From positions 1 through 64,000 of the forward strand of contig NZ_KB907309.1 in the NCBI RefSeq assembly GCF_000381925.1: 64,000 nt of DNA. Direction: 5' to 3'. A model generated the notes under the pieces. The model was given only the letters and a program-made list of their open reading frames with translations. It searched no databases and was not told the DNA's origin. This stretch comes from Nocardia sp. BMG111209 (GTDB lineage Bacteria > Actinomycetota > Actinomycetes > Mycobacteriales > Mycobacteriaceae). Of this stretch, positions 56,901-62,900 are shown in pieces. The position numbers were made by a program, and so were the translations under genes. Within the stretch, counting starts at the first letter, position 1; each line of letters opens with the position of its first letter.

Positions 56901-59900
56901 GCCCGCGACCCGCCGCCAGCCGCTGCCGATCCCGAACCGGCGGGTGTTACCGGCCTTGTCCAGCACCACCATCCGATCGGACGGCACCCGCTCCTCGATC
57001 GCGGGCGCGACGAAGGGATGCAGATCGTCGAAGGTGGCCCGTTGCGGCGCTTGCTGATTCGCGGCGGCCGCCGGCACAATCGGCGCGGCGGCCTGCTGCA
57101 CCGACGCCGCGGCCTCGGCCTCCATCCGATCGAAGAAGCCGGCGATCTCGTCGTCGCCCCACTGCACACCGGTCGCGGGATCGTTCTCCAGCAGGCCCGG
57201 CCCTGCTTCCGGCTGCCGGGCGTCCTGCGACATGCCTTCGAGGTCGGCCGCTTCCGGGTCGGTGACGGTGCCGTCGCGCACCACCCCGCCCCGCACCGCA
57301 CGATCGAAGGCGTCGTTGAAAGTGTTGCGCGCGAACCAGTTCCGCAGTTGCTGGGTCGCCGCATCCGCTGTGGCGGGCTGCACGGCGAGGGGTTGCGGCC
57401 CGGCCTGCTGTGGCGGCGCCGGGGCCACCAGCGCGGTCGGGTCCGATGCGACCGGAGCGGTGACGTGGGTTTCGCGCTCCAGTTCCGAGATCACCTGCGC
57501 CACGGCGTAATGCACGCCGACCGGCCTGCCGTTGCCACCGGTCACCCGTCCCGAGGCCCGATTCAGGGGCGCAAGGGTGTCGACCACCCGAATGTCGGGT
57601 GCGGTCGTCGAATGGGCCCGACGCGCTTCGCCGAAGGTCGTCAGCGCGGTCTTCAGGCGGCGGGAACGCTCGCCCCGCGAAGTCCGGGCCGCGACCCACG
57701 CCCGCAAGGCGTTACTCCGCGACGAGTCGGCATTCCGGTGGTCGACCCACACCACCGCGGCCACCTCGGTGGTGGGATCCGCGCGCTTCGCATCGACGAA
57801 ATGCGCCACACCGAGGGTCAATTCGCCGGACATCGAATCCAATGCGACGCCGCCGTCGACAGCGCGCCACACCACGGAAGTCGCCGCATCGACATCCCCG
57901 ATGCCCAGCACCATCGCCCCGCGGCCGTCGAACGCGGCCATATCCAGTTTCAGCAGGTGCACCGGCGCCTGCACACCCGCCCGGCCGGCATTCAGCCGGG
58001 TCTCCAGCTCGGCTTCGGACAAGGCGTACTTGACGGCCTCCAGATGCAGCACCCGCTGCTGTTCCTCGGCCGAACGCTCGATCACGCCGGACAGCCGGCG
58101 CGACTCGGTGTCGACATAGGCGCGGTTGATCGCATCACGCACTGTCGCGGGAATGCCGTCGGCGTTGCGCAGTTCCGGGAAGTCGACCGCCAGGCGGCGC
58201 TGATACTCCGAGTCGAGGTCGGTGAACTGCAGCGCGTTCCACCAGTCCCGGCCGTGCTCGCGCCACCACTGTGCCAATACACCGGTGCGGGTGACCGCGG
58301 TCGCGCGAGCGGTGGCCGGAGCCGGGAATTCCGGCGGCACAATACGATCCCGCACCGACACCGGCGCGGGATGCACATACAGCTCCAGCTCGGCCGAAGG
58401 ACGCACCAGATCCTGTGCCAGCCTGGCTGCCCAGTCGTCGAGATCGGTCTGCTCGGCGACGAGAGTCTGCCGCATCATCGTGAGTTGCTGCTGGACCTCG
58501 GGTGTCGCCTCGACCCGCTCGCGCCGGTTGAGCACGAAATCCTTCACTCGCAGCGCCTCTAGCCTGCGGTCGACTTCCGCTCGCTGCCGCTGCAACTCGC
58601 CGACGCGCTCACGCTCCGGCCCGAACAGACCGGTGCCGGTCGTCAGATCGTAGTCCCGGCGCCGGAAATCGGGCGCCAGCCGCAGTCCTCGCCGGCGCAG
58701 CAGGTCCAGGCCGTAGTCGTTCATAACGTGCGTAGGCTGATAGTGACCGCTGTGGTCGGTCATGACCGTCAGCAAGCCGTCCTTCACGATGAGATACCCA
58801 GCCGAGGTGACCGTCCGGCCGGCGAGGAACGACGAGTGGAAGGTCACCATCGAGGTGCTGCCGGAATACAGGTTGCCGAACTCGTCCATGACGAATTTCG
58901 AGCCCGAGGTGTCGAACGGTGCGCCGTCCCGCGCCTGATACAACCGGCCGTCCGGGCCGATGAAGATCCGGTGTTGCTCGCGCTCCTCCGCGGTCATGTA
59001 ATGAGTCGACGGTTTGCCCCGGAACAGCACGGGCTTCAGGGTCGCGGCCCGCGCGGCCCATTCCTCCTCCGTCATGCCGAGTTGCAGATCCGTGAGCACC
59101 CGGATCGGACGGGTCTCGCCGGCATAGCCGTGCCCGAGGACCGAGCCGTCGAGGAGCGGAATTCGCTGTGAGGCCAGCACGCGATCGAACGGTGGCGGAA
59201 TCTGTTCGCGCGGAATCGCTCCCGGCACCGGCGCCGCAGCCGGTTCGATCGGGCGAACCGGCGCGTACAGCGAACCGTCCGCATTGATGCCGATCTCGTA
59301 CTGCCCGGCAGCGGTACGGCGCAGATGGATGACTCCGCGCGAATAGGCTTCCTCGACCTCGATCGGCGGCTGCGAGGAATCTGCCAGCGCGATATTGGTG
59401 TGGAAGCCGCGGGCGGCCAGGGTCAGCAGTTCGCGCTGGGTGAGGTCATTGTCACGAACCGGATGACCCTCGAAATCGTGAGAGGGATCCTGCAGCTGCG
59501 TGATTGCCAGTTGTAGCCGGGCATCCGTGTCGTTCCAGTACTTCCGGTTGAACGAGGCCCGTATCTGCGACTCCCGGTCCCGGTTCGCGAGCTCGAAGGT
59601 CGGATCGGTGGCGGCCCTGGCGTCGTAATCCTGCCGCCGAACGCGTTCGGCCGCCCACTGCGCGTCGGAACGCTCGGACGTCATCGTCCGCCGGTAGTGG
59701 TCCAGGTTGTCCTGCAGTTCGGTGGCGAGCAGCGTCCGCATCTCCTGTGCAGATTCGATGTCCAACGCTCGTGCCAAGGTGGCGAAGATCGAATCTGCGG
59801 ACCGACCGACCGGCTCCCAGGCCGTAGGCCCCGGTCGCTGGGTGACCGCGCTCGATCGCTGGGTAACCGGCGCGGGTTGCGGGGTGACCTCGGCGGTTTC

Positions 59901-62900
59901 GACGACCGCAGCGGCGGGTGTGGCCGGGACCGCCGCATGATAGTGACCTCCGCCGTAGTCGATGCGCACCAATACGGCATCCGCGGCGGTGAGTTCATCG
60001 ATAGACGCCGGCCACCGCTCTTCGACGATCGCGATCGTCTTCCCCTGCGATCCCGCGATCGCCCGCGGCAGCAGGTCGGCCAGATCGTTGTTGTAGACAC
60101 CGGCGGTACGCAACTGGTCCAGTTCGTAGTCGAAACTGCCCTCGCGATGCTGCTCCGCGACGCCCCTCGGATGATAGAGGGCGAGGAAGTCCGCGCGATT
60201 CGCCGCGATGAAATTCAGCGCCTCGTCTCGAATCGTCAAGTGGTGCTTCGTACTTCCCGAGGCGACGGCGAACGACTCGAACAGGCAGTTGCCGGTCGCC
60301 GCGACCGTGGTCAGCGTGAGTCCCGCTGCCTGCAGCGTCGCCATCTGCGCCTCGGCCGGGGCCAAGCGGTAGGTGCGCAATTCGGCCAGCGCCGCGTCCG
60401 GGTCTGCCGCGTCCACTACCTGAGCGAGTACCTGGCCGGCCGTCCGGGTCTCGGGAATCGTGGACTGGGACAACGTGTCCCGGAGTGTGGCGAGGCCGCT
60501 GCGCCCCTGTAGCCGGGCCTGGTCCAGGGTTGCGGAGAACTCGCCGTCGAACAACGACCGGGCGACGGCGCGCAGTTCATCGGACGTGCCCGTGAGGATC
60601 CGTGCATTGGTCGGCACCGCAGCCGCGTCGCTCGATTTCACCGCGGCCGCGGGGCTGGATTTCGCCGCAGCCTCGGGACTCGATTCCACCACAGCCGCGG
60701 AGCTTGATTCCGCGGCCGCGGGACTCGTCCGGACCGCGGCCGCGGAAGCCGACTCCCCCGGTGTCGTCGAGGTCGCAGCAGCCGCCATCGCGGCGGCCGG
60801 CGCCGATTCGGCGAACGGTACGTTCTGCTTATCGGTGAGCCAGGCCAGCGGTTTGAACGCGGCGAGGACCGCCGGATCCAGCACAGCGGCATAGTCTTTC
60901 GCCGCCAGTTCGGTCACCCCGAACGTTTCTTCGGCGTAGGCGCGGACAGTGCCCGCGATGTGGTCGCCGGAATCGGCCCGGCCGCCGGCGGTATCGCGAT
61001 TCTTCGCGATCTCTCCGAGCAGGTAGGCCAGATATCGCGAATTCTGTGGCGCGACGACGAAACGATCGTTCATCTCGCCGCGCTGATACTGCTTGTCGAC
61101 CTCGCTCCGCAATTGCTCGGCCGCAGTGCGCGCCGGATCGGTGCGCAGCCGGGTCGCGCTGTCGCGGATCAGGGGCGCGAACACGGGAACGTCGGCCTCG
61201 TGCATCGGCATCGGCTGGAGGTCGGCCAATCGCACCGCGCCGGGGGCCAGGCCGAGGTCGGCGAATACGCCGCCGCGGGACAGCAGCACAGCGTAACGGC
61301 CGATCTGCTCGGCCAACTCGGTGTTTCCCGTCTGCAGGCTCGCCTCGTAGACGGCGGCCAATTCCCGGCCGCCCGCGGCGGTGACAACTTCGTGCAGGTT
61401 GTCGTGCAGGACGAACTTGTCTGCGACGGCCGCGATTTCCGGGTCGTTCGCGAGCTGGTCGCGCAGCGCGTTGTTGGCGGTACCGGTCCACAGCGCGAAC
61501 GTCCAGTCGGAATCACCCGCTGATCTGATCCACGACTTGATGTTGGCCAGCGCGACCGGGGAGAGTTCACCGCCGAAGACCGTGAAGTTCATCACCCGGG
61601 GCACATCCTGCACCGAGTTCGCGTTCCCGGCGCGCAGTTTCGGCAGCAGCTCCGCGGCCATCAGGTCGTGTAGCCGACGCAGGCTGTCCCGTTCGACACC
61701 GGCGATGAGCAACCGGGCCGGCACGACAGCGCCCTCGGCGGTCAGCCCCTCGAACCGGCGGGACAGGTAACCGATCGACAGCGTCTCGGTACCGTCATCG
61801 ACCCCGATCCGGCGAACGAGGAACTGCTGATAGGCATTGCGGGCCTGCTTCACCGTGATCCGGTGGCCCGTCACCTTCAGTTTGTCCAGCACGTCGAGCA
61901 GCAACACCCGGTGCATCGGGGTCACCCCGCGGCTCACGCCCCACCGCGTCAGAAGCTCATCGACGTGTGCGACGGTCGGTGCCGTCGAACCACGCACGAT
62001 ACCCTCGGACCGCAGCAGATCTGCAAGCCGCCGAACGGTTTTCAGCTCCTGAACCTGCGCGCTCTCGTCGCCGCGCATCGGACCGGACAGTGCGGCGCTC
62101 AGATTCTCCAGCGCACGCAGCCGCGCCTGCATGGGCTGGAACCGGCCGGTGATCGCGCTGCTGAAACGATTGTTCAACCCGATCGCCTCGGCCAGCTGCT
62201 CGTCTCGCACCCCGTCGGCCAGGAAGTTCACCAGTCCGGGGCTCGGGTGCTGCTCGTCGGCCACGACCACCGGGTGATCACCGATCGCCTGAGCGACCAT
62301 CGGCGATTCGTCGACCCGGCCCGTCTCGGACGGCTCCACCCGCGTAGCCGTCGGCATGGCATCACCGAGCGAGTCCGTCGGCTGCAACGCCGGAGTCCCG
62401 TGCGGCTGGACCGGCGCGGTTTCGGTCGGCTGCGACATCGAAGTACCGTGCGGCTGAACCGGTTCGGTTTCCGCGGCCTCGCCGGGCCGCAATACCGTGG
62501 ATTCCGACGGCTGGATGATCGGCGACTGCGGCGATCGCAGCGACGTGTTGTCCACCGACTGCGCCGCCGGCGATCCGGGCTGATTCAGCGTCGTGGGCTG
62601 CATCGGGTGGAATATCGGCGCCTCCGATGGATGCCGCACGGGAAAACCCGGTGATTCCGACAGCGCAAAGTTGACGGCCACCGCCTCCGGGGAATCGGAC
62701 CGATCCGACCGCCCATCCAGCGACCGGGGTGAAACAGCGGTTGCCCACGGCGAATTCGGCTGCATCGGAGCCGGATGCGTCTGATTCCCGAGATCGGCCG
62801 GCCGCTGGATCGGCGATTCTGGCGGTGACACCACCGACAGGTGCGACAGGGGCGGTGTCGTGGCAGCCGGCGGCGATACCACCGGAGATGTCGGCGACAC

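Noticed and set aside
60810..62245. active toxin glycosyltransferase
   Set aside because: The DXD motif is DLG, so activity cannot be claimed.
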